A stretch of 64,000 nt of DNA from Oscillospiraceae bacterium (GTDB taxonomy: Bacteria > Bacillota > Clostridia > Oscillospirales > Oscillospiraceae): the NCBI GenBank assembly GCA_017469795.1, contig JAFUFT010000022.1, positions 16,251 through 80,250 on the forward strand. Reading direction: 5' to 3'. A program made the position numbers and the translations under genes. Numbering within the stretch: position 1 is the first letter of the stretch; every line of letters starts with the position of its first letter. The notes under the pieces are model-generated. The model worked only from the letters and a program-made list of their open reading frames with translations. It had not been told where the DNA came from and searched no databases. Shown one piece after another: positions 56,375-64,000 of the stretch.

Positions 56375-58852
56375 GTGCATCCATCTGTTCTTTGGAAATT
56401 TGCGGATGAGGGCTATATCCGCTGCTCCGTGGAGCGTGTCGGGAGACAGGACCAACAGCGGCTGGCCGCCGTGCGTGTGTATTTTATCCTTTCGGGACAG
56501 GTCACCCTGCGCACGATCTCCCGCATCGATACGCTTGCCCCGGACAGCCTCGCAATCGTCAACAAAGGGGAATTCTTCTCTGTCCCGGAGGGTGACGCCC
56601 TTTCCGCCGTATTCGACCTGGACATTACACCCATGGAGCGGAAGCACCCGGATCTGTGGTTCGACTTCAACCCATCCTCCGCAGAGGATGCCAGCGCCGT
56701 AGTGGTTCTGAAGGAGTTCCTGGCCCGTTTCATTAAGTTCAACCTCGACCTTGACCAGGACAACACCTACCTGAACCGGTCGCTGTACTATGCGATCATG
56801 CACCATCTCATCACCTTCTTTCTCATATCGAAGCCCGCCCAGGATGCCCGGGAACCAGAGCTTCTTACCCGCATAGAGCAGATCGCCGAATATATTGACA
56901 AGCATTACCACGAACCGCTACACCTGACAGAGCTTGCCGAGCGGTTCTATCTCTCCGTTCCGTATATGTCGAAAATGTTCAAGCGATACTTCGGCATGAA
57001 TTTCACCGAGTACCTGCAAAGCATCCGGTTGCAGAGCAGCCTTTTTGAGCTGCAGCGGGATGAGCATACCATTGAGGAGATCGCCGGTCTGTTCGGCTTT
57101 CCCAACAGCCGCAGCTATATCGCCGGATTTCGGAAGCGCTACGGCGTCACCCCGGGGGAGTACCGCCGACGGCGCACCGCGGAGCGGGCCAATCCCGCCC
57201 CCGCCGTGGACCTGGCCGGACTGCCCCGCAGTCACCAGCTGGAGATCCTGGCCCGGTATCTGCAAAACGATGAGATCACCGTCACCTCCGGCGCCGCCCT
57301 GCCATCCACTCTGACGGAATTGCCGCCCTGTGATGTTCGCACAGAAGCGGCCCCCTTCCCTCACACTTGGCAAAAGATTGCCTCCATAGGCTCCGCAGCC
57401 GAGTTGCTCTCTGCGGAAAACCAAACCATGCTTCGGGAGCTGCAGCGGGAGATCGGGTTTCGTTACATCCTCTTCCATGGTCTACTGGACGACGATATGA
57501 TGGTCTATGGAGAAACTGCCGCCGGTGAGCCGGAGCTCAACTTCGGATACATCGACATGGCCTTCGACTTCCTGCTGTCCATCGGACTGACCCCCTTTGT
57601 GGAGCTGTCCTACATGCCAAGGCTTCTGGCGCGGCCGGACGCCCGCTATGCGAACGCCGGCCGGGGCTGCATCAGCCTGCCGAAGGATATGGGAAAGTGG
57701 GAGCTTCTCATGGAGCGTCTTGTGAAGCACCTGGATCTGTGCTACGGGCCCCAAACCGTGGCTTCCTGGCCCTTTACGCTGTGGAATCTGCCGGACAGCG
57801 GGAGCACAATTTTCGGCCTGGGTTCTCCGAAAGAATACTTCGATTTCTACCTGCACACCTACAGAGCCATCAGAAGGTGTAATTCCGGAATCCGCTTCTG
57901 TGGACCTTCCTGCCTGACAGAAACGGCGGAGCGCGGCGATTATCTTATGGAATTCCTTAAGCTATGCCGGGAGCACAATTGCGTACCCGAGCTTTTGCGG
58001 TATCATTTTTACCCCATGCGCTTCCGGCAGCCGGAATCGGCCAATGTCCGCACAGAACCTCATCTTGCTTATCGTGCCTCACCCAACGCCCTGCGAGAGA
58101 GCATCGAGCTTGTGAAAACGCATATACAAGGCTGTTTTGACAGGATGCCGCCCATGATCGTCAGTGAGTGGAACGCCTCCATCAGTCACCGGGAACTTTT
58201 AAGCGACACGGCATTCCAGGCCGCCTACATCGCCAAAAATACGCTGGAAAACGCAGAAGGGGCAGAGGCGCTTTGCTACTGGACGCTGTCCGACTCCATT
58301 AGAGAGGTTAACATTACCGACAGCCTCTACCACGGCGGGCTGGGACTTTTCACCTTCAATGGGATTAAGAAGGCGTCCTATCAAGCCTTCCGCATTCTCG
58401 CCAGACTGGGTGATAGGAAGATCGCCTCCGGCGACGGCTGGTGCGTCACCGAAAGCGAAAAGGGGATTCAGATCCTGCTATATAATTATCAGCATTACTC
58501 TCAACTCTATGCAGATGGGGAGCTGTTCGATATGACCTTTCTCAACCGCTATACTCCCTTTGTCAATCCCACGCGGCGGAAGTTCTCCCTGCCGCTCACA
58601 GGTCTCACATCCGGGCGATATATCCTCACAGAGACCGTCATCAACACTGTCAGCGGCTCCAGCTTCGACAAGTGGGTGGAACTTGGCGCACTGCCGCTCA
58701 CCGGAAACGACGACCGCATCTATTTGCAGGCCATGTCCCTTCCCCAGGTGCGGAAGCGCATCATTCGACCGGATAACGACAGCCTTGAATTGGCTCCGAC
58801 TCTGGAACCCCACGAGGTGCGGCTCATCGAACTGCAGCATCTGGACGATTGA
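56375..58852 (+). CDS. AraC-type regulator fused to a GH39-like domain, 825 aa
   Basis: GTG start with GAGGTG 6 nt upstream. Residues 1-150 form a cupin-like sensor and 165-268 two AraC HTH motifs (LTELAERFYLSVPYMSKMFK; IEEIAGLFGFPNSRSYIAGF). The rest is a GH39 (beta-xylosidase-like) barrel. The nucleophile segment is kept (IVSEWNASIS, Glu598), but the acid/base motif WNEPN reads WNLPDSG (Leu472), so hydrolysis is unlikely. Probably a sugar-sensing pseudoenzyme controlling the divergent importer-glycosidase operon. Confidence 0.9.
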   Translation: MHPSVLWKFADEGYIRCSVERVGRQDQQRLAAVRVYFILSGQVTLRTISRIDTLAPDSLAIVNKGEFFSVPEGDALSAVFDLDITPMERKHPDLWFDFNPSSAEDASAVVVLKEFLARFIKFNLDLDQDNTYLNRSLYYAIMHHLITFFLISKPAQDAREPELLTRIEQIAEYIDKHYHEPLHLTELAERFYLSVPYMSKMFKRYFGMNFTEYLQSIRLQSSLFELQRDEHTIEEIAGLFGFPNSRSYIAGFRKRYGVTPGEYRRRRTAERANPAPAVDLAGLPRSHQLEILARYLQNDEITVTSGAALPSTLTELPPCDVRTEAAPFPHTWQKIASIGSAAELLSAENQTMLRELQREIGFRYILFHGLLDDDMMVYGETAAGEPELNFGYIDMAFDFLLSIGLTPFVELSYMPRLLARPDARYANAGRGCISLPKDMGKWELLMERLVKHLDLCYGPQTVASWPFTLWNLPDSGSTIFGLGSPKEYFDFYLHTYRAIRRCNSGIRFCGPSCLTETAERGDYLMEFLKLCREHNCVPELLRYHFYPMRFRQPESANVRTEPHLAYRASPNALRESIELVKTHIQGCFDRMPPMIVSEWNASISHRELLSDTAFQAAYIAKNTLENAEGAEALCYWTLSDSIREVNITDSLYHGGLGLFTFNGIKKASYQAFRILARLGDRKIASGDGWCVTESEKGIQILLYNYQHYSQLYADGELFDMTFLNRYTPFVNPTRRKFSLPLTGLTSGRYILTETVINTVSGSSFDKWVELGALPLTGNDDRIYLQAMSLPQVRKRIIRPDNDSLELAPTLEPHEVRLIELQHLDD

Positions 58853-58987
58853 AGCAGTGCAGCAATTCATATAACGAAACAGGAAGCGTACCGGGGAGTC
58901 TCCGCTGCCCTCATCGCCGGGATCCTGTCACATCCCTATGAAAAACGAATTACAACCAAACGCCTGTGATTCCCTCCCTATTGTCTG

Positions 58988-59016
58988 TTGGACATTGGTC
59001 GCCCCCGAGGTATAAT
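58988..59016 (+). promoter_or_regulatory. Strong promoter before a 25-codon ORF
   Basis: TTGGAC (58988-58993), 17 nt, TATAAT (59011-59016). Confidence 0.65.
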
Positions 59017-59047
59017 AGAGAAAAGACGATAAAATGGGGGAGTTGTC

Positions 59048-59125
59048 ATGAATGAGATGCTTGCAGGGGCGGCGAAGGTCGCCATTCCATTTATTCATTT
59101 CGTTTTGTCTGTTTTTATTAGTTGA
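59048..59125 (+). CDS. Candidate 25-aa hydrophobic peptide
   Basis: ATG with GGGGGAG 4 nt upstream and a consensus promoter. Peptide MNEMLAGAAKVAIPFIHFVL ending SVFIS is a single hydrophobic helix. It could be a small membrane peptide, a holin-like start or a truncated gene cut by the adjoining repeat cassette. Confidence 0.4.
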   Translation: MNEMLAGAAKVAIPFIHFVLSVFIS

Positions 59126-59127
59126 TA

Positions 59128-59520
59128 TTAGTCCTCCTCCAGCTCATGCTGGAGATACTTCATCTGACCGTAGACGGAGTCCACGTCATTGCCATTCTCC
59201 CAGCAAAACGAAAAAAGGCTCCGGCAGCGGCTTTCGTGCCACTGACAGAGCCCATAGCTGGTACCGCCGTCGCCCCACGCTGTGGGGGAGAAGTCGGATT
59301 CATGTTCGATATTTGCCAGGATGCCGCAGACAACGGCGGGGCTCAGCTTCATCTCTCTGGAGAGATAGGTGAAGATGGCCATCTCTGCATCCATCTGACT
59401 GTAGTCCGGGATGACCTCATAATCTTTCTCGTGGACGATGTTTATTGCCGACGCCTGGGACATACAAAGGATCAGGGCTATCAGCAGGGCCAGCAGCCGA
59501 GTGCTTTTGTGTCTTGTCAA
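59128..59520 (-). CDS. Short secreted lysozyme-like protein, cassette copy 2, 130 aa
   Basis: TTG start, AGGAGG 7 nt upstream. Signal peptide ending SQASA, then CGILANIEHESDFSPTAWGD and TSYGLCQWHESRCRSLFSF. Keeps 17 residues more than copy 1 (DVDSVYGQMKYLQHELEED), which also fit the lysozyme-domain pattern, but still ends short of a complete domain. The putative catalytic Glu is present. Function unclear. Confidence 0.6.
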   Translation of the reverse strand: MTRHKSTRLLALLIALILCMSQASAINIVHEKDYEVIPDYSQMDAEMAIFTYLSREMKLSPAVVCGILANIEHESDFSPTAWGDGGTSYGLCQWHESRCRSLFSFCWENGNDVDSVYGQMKYLQHELEED

Positions 59521-59884
59521 GGCAAGACCTCCTTCCTGTTTTTATATTGTGTAACACCAATGAAATAAGCCCGGAAAGGGAAGCAAAACCACCAAACTTT
59601 CAGGAAAACGCCTGATAAACGCGAAAAGGGCGCCGGTCTCTGCGATTTCTCGCAGAAGCCGACGCCCATTTGCGTTCATTATGGATCTCTATGGAAGATC
59701 CGGTGTTCAGGTCACACCAAAACGGGGTGACATCTTTTTTGTCGTGGAAAAATTTTAACAAAGTTCGATTTCTGAATATCTAACTTTTTGCATCAAAAAT
59801 ATGCTGTTTTTCTGGGAAAATACGATTTTAGCCCCGAAAATCGGGGCTAAAAGTTGGCGACATCTTTTTTGTCGCATAAACATG
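59191..59884. repeat. Lysozyme-hairpin cassette, copy 2 (about 694 bp)
   Basis: Second copy of 44801-45495, same orientation. Its right end abuts the tRNA-Thr 3' fragment. Confidence 0.85.
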
Positions 59885-59927
59885 GAGCTGGTAATGTGAC
59901 TCGAACACACGACCTGCTGATTACGAA
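59883..59927 (-). tRNA. 3' fragment of tRNA-Thr(CGT), 45 nt; likely attachment site
   Basis: Minus strand reads anticodon loop TTCGTAA, stem TCAGC, variable AGGTC, T-arm GTGTG-TTCGAGT-CACAT, acceptor strand TACCAGC, T, CCA. The 5' half (acceptor, D-arm, 5' anticodon stem) is absent to the right of 59927. Displaced tRNA 3' ends of this form are left by integrases that recombine at the anticodon loop. By orientation the inserted element lies to the right. Confidence 0.75.
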
Positions 59928-60034
59928 TCCTGACATTCTCGTTTTCTTGGTTTTCGTTGATTGCCGAAAACCCTTGTTTTTCAATGGTTTTCTGCGCTTC
60001 CTTTTTTGTCTGTTTCAGTCTGTTGATGTCTGTT

Positions 60035-60118
60035 TTGCTCCAAATAAGGAGCAAATAAGGAGCAAATAAGGAGCAAATAAGGAGCAAATAAGGAGCAAAA
60101 TAGGAGCAAATAAGGAGC
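60035..60118. repeat. 11-bp tandem repeats (7 units) with inverted arm
   Basis: AAATAAGGAGC occurs seven times in a row from 60042 (the sixth is AAAATAGGAGC). TTTGCTCC at the left end forms an inverted repeat with the first unit. One repeat per helical turn next to an att site suggests a multi-protein binding site. Confidence 0.85.
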
Positions 60119-60130
60119 AACAATTCGAAA

Positions 60131-60364
60131 CTATTGAGGTCGAATGAATCCTTTATCACCATCATCAGAACGGCTGCCCCCGTTTTCGAGGAAACATTTA
60201 AACGTGTCATAATTAACGAGTCTGCGCGGACCAACATTACACACGGGTAGCATCCCCTTTTTGATGATGCCGCGAATATAATGCAGCGTGATTTCAGTAT
60301 CGGGATCTTCCCTTTGAAGCTCTTCGAGCAATCCCTTTGCGGTTCTCATTTTGGGTGCACTCAT
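60131..60364 (-). CDS. Excisionase-like HTH protein, 77 aa
   Basis: ATG 60364 with AAAGGA about 11 nt upstream. Helices in MRTAKGLLEELQREDPDTEI and LHYIRGIIKKGMLPVCNVGPRRLVNYD fit the small excisionase/MerR-like HTH proteins of Firmicutes integrative elements, where the second helix recognises DNA. It lies 13 nt from the iterons and 200 nt from the tRNA fragment. Confidence 0.75.
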   Translation of the reverse strand: MSAPKMRTAKGLLEELQREDPDTEITLHYIRGIIKKGMLPVCNVGPRRLVNYDTFKCFLENGGSRSDDGDKGFIRPQ

Positions 60365-60475
60365 AGGTGTCACATCCTTTCATATTTCTTATTATTATGA
60401 TTCCATTCTTGATGATGTGAAGGACAAGGTCTACACAAGAGACCTGTTCGGAAGGGATTAACCTGCTTGTAGTTT

Positions 60476-60505
60476 ATTGACCTGACAGGTCAATGGCGGT
60501 ATAAT
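60476..60505 (+). promoter_or_regulatory. Promoter with perfect palindromic operator
   Basis: ATTGACCTGACAGGTCAAT (60476-60494) is a 9-bp-arm palindrome containing the TTGACC -35. After a 17-nt spacer comes TATAAT (60500-60505). Typical of a repressor-controlled element promoter. Confidence 0.75.
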
Positions 60506-60702
60506 ATCAGTGTCCTGAAAAACGGAGCCTAATGCTTCCTCGACAGGACGAAGTTCCTTGAAAACTGAGTAATATCGTGGACTTTTTTGTCTGCTCGCAG
60601 TGATATAGTCATACCATCCTCCCATTGAACATGCTCGTCTCGTTAGAGGGACATGTCTCCAGCCACAAGGTTGTGAGATTTTATGAAAGGATGGTGTATG
60701 AT

Positions 60703-61638
60703 ATGCCATTGAAGAATTGGGAGGAGACTATTGAGGCAGGCAGAAAGATCTGTAAGCTGACCGTAATCGAAAGGGCTGGCGAAGGGCGCTTTGGTGCTCC
60801 GAAATGGCTCTGCCGTTGTGAATGCGGCAATGTACTGATTGCTGATGAAACCTCGCTAAGGAATCACAACATCCGCTCATGTGGATGCTGTGATGCAAAG
60901 GAAGATCTGACCGGGCAAAAGTTCGGGATGATGACTGTCCTTGGCAGGGCTGTCAATGATCCTGCAGGAAAGGCGAGATGCCTTTGCCGTTGTGACTGTG
61001 GCAAAGAGAAGGTCATGCGGATCGAGCACTTACGGAATAACCCAATGCCGAACTGTGGGTGTTATTCCCATGAACAGTGGGTGAAGAAAAGCACCAAGCA
61101 CGGTACCGAGGGTACTCCACTGTACACGATCTGGAATGGGATGAAAAACAGATGTTACAATCCCAAACAGGAAGCCTACGAGAGGTATGGCGCAAAGGGT
61201 ATCATGGTATGTGACCGTTGGCGGGACGACCCCCGTAAATTCATCGAAGATATGGGTCCGACATACCAGCCGGGGTTGCAGATTGATCGCATCGACTATA
61301 ATGGGCCTTACAGCCCGGAGAACTGTCGGTGGGTTACTCAGAAGGAAAATGCACGAAACAAAAGTAATAACCACATCGTCGATACGATCTATGGGAAGGT
61401 GACTCTGGCAGAGGCGGCTGAAAGGTCTGGGCTGCTGGAATCAACAATTTGTGACCGAGAGCGTAAGGATGTCCCAGCTGAGTTTCTCACGCTGAAAACC
61501 AAGTTCCATGTCTTCCCTCAGATGGCTGTGCTCAATGAGGAACCGGCATGGCTTGATGAAAAAAGCGAGAAAAAGCTGCTGAGACTGATCGGCGAAGCCG
61601 AAGATCAAATCAAGGAACTGAAGGAGACGGCGGCATAA
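60703..61638 (+). CDS. Phage-type zinc-ribbon/HNH-like protein, 311 aa
   Basis: Two Cys4 ribbons (CRCECGNVLI...SCGC and CRCDCGKEKV...NCGC) precede LYTIWNGMKNRCYNP and KGIMVCDRW, then LQIDRIDYNGPYSPENCRWV. The latter blocks are typical of phage and element-encoded HNH/AP2-like DNA-binding proteins. The start is uncertain: 60703 has AAAGG 12 nt upstream, and the frame is open back to 60625. Possibly a homing-type or regulatory DNA-binding protein. Confidence 0.75.
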   Translation: MPLKNWEETIEAGRKICKLTVIERAGEGRFGAPKWLCRCECGNVLIADETSLRNHNIRSCGCCDAKEDLTGQKFGMMTVLGRAVNDPAGKARCLCRCDCGKEKVMRIEHLRNNPMPNCGCYSHEQWVKKSTKHGTEGTPLYTIWNGMKNRCYNPKQEAYERYGAKGIMVCDRWRDDPRKFIEDMGPTYQPGLQIDRIDYNGPYSPENCRWVTQKENARNKSNNHIVDTIYGKVTLAEAAERSGLLESTICDRERKDVPAEFLTLKTKFHVFPQMAVLNEEPAWLDEKSEKKLLRLIGEAEDQIKELKETAA

Positions 61639-61704
61639 CAACCGCCTCTCTTCATAATACACTCGCGAAAAGAGGTAAAGTACAGAGGGAGATGAGAAAG
61701 CCGG

Positions 61705-62832
61705 ATGGAAGGGAATAGAAAAAAGCGCCTTGGTCTGGCGGTCTGCCTTCTGTTCATCCTTTACATCACGGTTCTCTCCCGCGTCCCGACATTAAGCCGA
61801 GTAACGCACCTGGTGCCGTTGTGGAGCTATACTTCTCACGGCCACGGAAAGCAGATACTGCTGAATATCTGTCTCTTCGTTCCGCTCGGGTACTTCCTGG
61901 CGTCTATTTTCCGCCCACGATTCACCCTGCTCATCGCCCTTGCCACGTCGTTATGTGTTGAACTGGCGCAGTTCTTCACCTATCGCGGGATGCTGGACGT
62001 GGATGATCTGATCAGTAATGTGCTCGGCGCAGCCATTGGACTGCTGATCTTCAGCTTGCTCAGCAAGGTTGATAAGCGAAGATGGGCGGCGTGGGCAATG
62101 CTTACCGCTGGCTTGATCGGCTGCATTATGGTCGCTGTGCCTGCCGCTAAGAGCAATATATACACTCGGATTACGGAGCAGTTCTGGTTTTCTGTTTCAT
62201 CCCTGACTGTGGATGATAAGGTGAACATAGAGGGTGAGTGCTTCCTATACGACCGAACAACTCCGGACTATAGTATCTATGTGGGTGGGGAGCCTGTTGA
62301 TACGGTTGTGGATGGGAAGCAGTTCAAAGCTGAATTACTGGGCCTGGAGGAAAAAGCAGAAGTCCAGATTAAGTTCAAGGGGCGGCCATTGATGCCCACA
62401 GGCACATGGATCAACCCCACAGCTCGTGGTGCAGAAGTTGAATACGTCTCCGGAGACGTACCGGTGATTCCAGGTTTGCCGGGAACGGCGGTGCTAAAAT
62501 CATGGAATGAGGAATACGATACGCTTATCTATCAGGACGGTAACCGACTTCTTTGGCTGATCGGTACTGAGATAGATAAGAACACAGAAGTCATCTATCA
62601 CATCCACACGAATGAGCCGGAGAAGCTGCCGGAGAATCGCGTACAATACGGATTCGATAATCGCGGGTTCAGGCCACCCGCTGATGAACGGGCGAGCAAT
62701 GAACTGGAACCGATTGACCATTACCGCGTCTTCGAGCGGGAGATACCAGATGAGTATAACGTGACGGCAATTGTTGTTGGTTTCAACACAGATGGCATTA
62801 TCACATGGAATGACAGTTTTAGAAGCGAATAG
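61705..62832 (+). CDS. VanZ-domain membrane protein with extracytoplasmic C-terminus, 375 aa
   Basis: Residues 8-150 contain four to five membrane helices with VanZ-like features (LLNICLFVPLGYFLASI, CVELAQFFTYRGMLDVDDLI SN region). The C-terminal 220 residues are soluble, beta-rich and unrecognised. VanZ proteins are linked to glycopeptide tolerance, but most members have no proven role. Encoded between two element genes. Confidence 0.82.
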   Translation: MEGNRKKRLGLAVCLLFILYITVLSRVPTLSRVTHLVPLWSYTSHGHGKQILLNICLFVPLGYFLASIFRPRFTLLIALATSLCVELAQFFTYRGMLDVDDLISNVLGAAIGLLIFSLLSKVDKRRWAAWAMLTAGLIGCIMVAVPAAKSNIYTRITEQFWFSVSSLTVDDKVNIEGECFLYDRTTPDYSIYVGGEPVDTVVDGKQFKAELLGLEEKAEVQIKFKGRPLMPTGTWINPTARGAEVEYVSGDVPVIPGLPGTAVLKSWNEEYDTLIYQDGNRLLWLIGTEIDKNTEVIYHIHTNEPEKLPENRVQYGFDNRGFRPPADERASNELEPIDHYRVFEREIPDEYNVTAIVVGFNTDGIITWNDSFRSE

Positions 62833-62885
62833 TCGGAGGGCAACCGACGCAAAAGCGCCTGCTTCCGGCTTTCTTTTCGAGGCAC

Positions 62886-62899
62886 ATGATTAGAACGGC
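62886..62899 (+). repeat. 14-bp direct repeat, left copy
   Basis: ATGATTAGAACGGC recurs exactly at 63720-63733, on the other side of the HTH gene. Confidence 0.6.
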
Positions 62900-62927
62900 C
62901 TGCTTATTTTGAGGGGATGAATGACAT

Positions 62928-63698
62928 ATGGCAAGACCAAAAAAGAAAAATCCAGATCCCAAGCTGTCAATGGAGCAGCTACTTCATAAGGCTGTAGAGG
63001 CTTATGTTGAACCATACGATGACCGAGATGAGAGGGATGCAGATCTCCCATCCCTTCGATCTGTAGCGGATGAGCTAAACACCACGATCCTCCGTACCCG
63101 TAAACTTCTGATTACAGCCAACTTCTTCTCGACCACACTCTCTCGTACAGTGCAAGAGATGAGAGGTACGGGAGCGAGTGTGGAAGCTATAATGGAGAAG
63201 ACGAGGTTAAGCCGCGCCTCCATCAATTCCTACCTTCCGTATAAGAATCTGGCTTTTAACCTTGACCAGACAACAGTCAACGCCGACCGGCACCGTGTAT
63301 TCCGGCGCCGAGTTAAAGCTGTGGACGAGCTGAGGCTTCATACCGATCTCCCAGACGAAACGGAGTACCTTTGGAAAGCCATCATTGCCTTTGAAGACTA
63401 CCCGTTCAAAACCTTTGGCCGCGGCAGCCGGGAGGGCGTGCGGTTCAAGTATACCGTCAGCAGAGCCGGTGGCAGCGGCGGCCACCATTACAATGGTGCC
63501 TCTATTGACGGATATGGCAACGAGATCTGGATCGAAGGGAAGGAGAAGAGCATAAGCCGGAGTACAGTGGAACTTGGTTACAAGAGGGCACGGGAGCTGG
63601 AGATCGTGAAAGGGCCGAAAGCTCTGGGCCTCCCCGGCAGCGGGAGCTATCTATATCCGATCTTCCTGCGGCTGGGTGTTTGCAAGAATGAGGAGTGA
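62928..63698 (+). CDS. Predicted HTH DNA-binding protein of integrative elements, 256 aa
   Basis: N-terminus MARPKKKNPDPK is basic. Two HTH-like segments: LRSVADELNTTILRTRKLLI and EAIMEKTRLSRASINSYLPY. The pattern is common in Firmicutes mobile elements, though no function is established. The C-terminal half is unrecognised (GSGGHHYNGASIDGYGNEIW). GGGG about 12 nt before ATG. Could regulate the element. Confidence 0.7.
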   Translation: MARPKKKNPDPKLSMEQLLHKAVEAYVEPYDDRDERDADLPSLRSVADELNTTILRTRKLLITANFFSTTLSRTVQEMRGTGASVEAIMEKTRLSRASINSYLPYKNLAFNLDQTTVNADRHRVFRRRVKAVDELRLHTDLPDETEYLWKAIIAFEDYPFKTFGRGSREGVRFKYTVSRAGGSGGHHYNGASIDGYGNEIWIEGKEKSISRSTVELGYKRARELEIVKGPKALGLPGSGSYLYPIFLRLGVCKNEE

Positions 63699-64000
63699 GC
63701 AGGTTTTTTTTTGTATTATATGATTAGAACGGCACGAATATGCGCATGTATAGCCGAAATTTATTTGCACCCGAAATGGCAGTTTTCTCGCAAATTAAAT
63801 GATTCTGGGCAGTCATAAAGAACGTTGTTACTATTTGAACGTTTATCGCCGTAAATCATGGGTTTTCGAAAGGATTAGCCAACAAAAAAGTTATAAAAAC
63901 CGAATATTTGAGTTTTTATTCCCATTTCCGTTAACTTTTCAGTTAAATTGTAGATTCAAATAATCTGCGCAAAACGGTTCAAAAAATTAGCAGTTCTTCA
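63699..64000. other. AT-rich right edge without recognised genes
   Basis: T-run after the HTH gene stop (63704-63714), the 14-bp repeat copy at 63720-63733, then AT-rich sequence with no convincing frame or RNA. Confidence 0.5.

Noticed and set aside
60042..60118. Tandem repeats considered as a CRISPR array
   Set aside because: 11-bp units abut without spacers.
59755..60237. 160-codon minus-strand frame that could look like an integrase tail
   Set aside because: It runs through the tRNA fragment and the 11-bp repeats, its leucine-rich part is just the translated repeat, and no integrase catalytic residues are seen.
60390..60462. Short plus-strand tail ending ...VYTRDLFGRD as a gene remnant
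   Set aside because: Only about 25 codons are open and it lies just upstream of the excisionase-like gene's own start; not enough to support a call.
60458..60709. 83-codon minus-strand frame
   Set aside because: It overlaps the palindromic promoter and shows no recognisable features.

Overview
The window looks like chromosome from an anaerobic, GC-rich Firmicute, most likely a gut Clostridia (Lachnospiraceae or Oscillospirales-like). The evidence is consensus TTGACA/TATAAT promoters, AGGAGG ribosome sites, lipoprotein signal peptides with a Gly-Cys lipobox, MarR and AraC regulators, and many flavin/iron-sulfur reductases of the 2-enoate reductase/Bai type. No rRNA, intact tRNA or CRISPR array was seen. 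The taxonomy is inferred.

Region 1 (1-44.6 kb) is a large accessory catabolic locus. It holds four Old Yellow Enzyme-type reductases (OYE), five paralogous solute-binding lipoproteins without cognate permeases, three tandem NTF2/SnoaL-like proteins, two class II aldolases and two zinc alcohol dehydrogenases. It also holds an iron alcohol dehydrogenase, an SDR, an alpha/beta hydrolase, two MFS transporters, a homodimeric-type and a heterodimeric-type ABC exporter, and three MarR and one AraC regulators. A nitrogenase-like set is included: a well conserved NifH, two reduced NifD/K-like proteins and an FGGY kinase. At least eight intergenic regions here carry a GGTAC-centred operator, usually straddling the transcription start a few bases past a perfect -10 box or overlapping a TTGAC(A/T) -35 box. 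The scattered transcription units therefore look like one regulon, probably read by the MarR proteins, whose recognition helices are alike. The toolkit (OYE + NTF2-fold + SDR + MFS) recalls the bile-acid bai genes but has no CoA ligase or transferase. The Asp-Arg motif in three of the OYEs recalls gut bilirubin reductase. The substrate is unknown; a polycyclic, steroid-like, tetrapyrrole or plant aromatic compound is the working guess.

Region 2 (44.6-46.2 kb and 58.9-59.9 kb) contains two copies of a roughly 695-bp cassette. Each has a truncated secreted lysozyme-like gene and conserved hairpins, and the two bracket region 3.

Region 3 (46.2-58.9 kb) is a carbohydrate operon on the minus strand. 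It encodes a Rbs-type sugar importer (ATPase, two permeases, binding protein), an acetyl-esterase-like hydrolase, an SGNH esterase, a metallo-beta-lactamase-fold hydrolase and a GH3 glycosidase, followed by a decayed beta-phosphoglucomutase start. It is divergent from an AraC regulator fused to a GH39 domain that has lost its acid/base Glu.

Region 4 (59.9-64 kb) begins at a 45-nt 3' fragment of a tRNA-Thr(CGT), the kind of displaced end left by a tRNA-targeting integrative element. It continues with 11-bp tandem repeats, an excisionase-like gene, a phage-type HNH/zinc-ribbon protein, a VanZ-domain protein and an HTH protein. This is probably one end of an integrated element that continues beyond the window.
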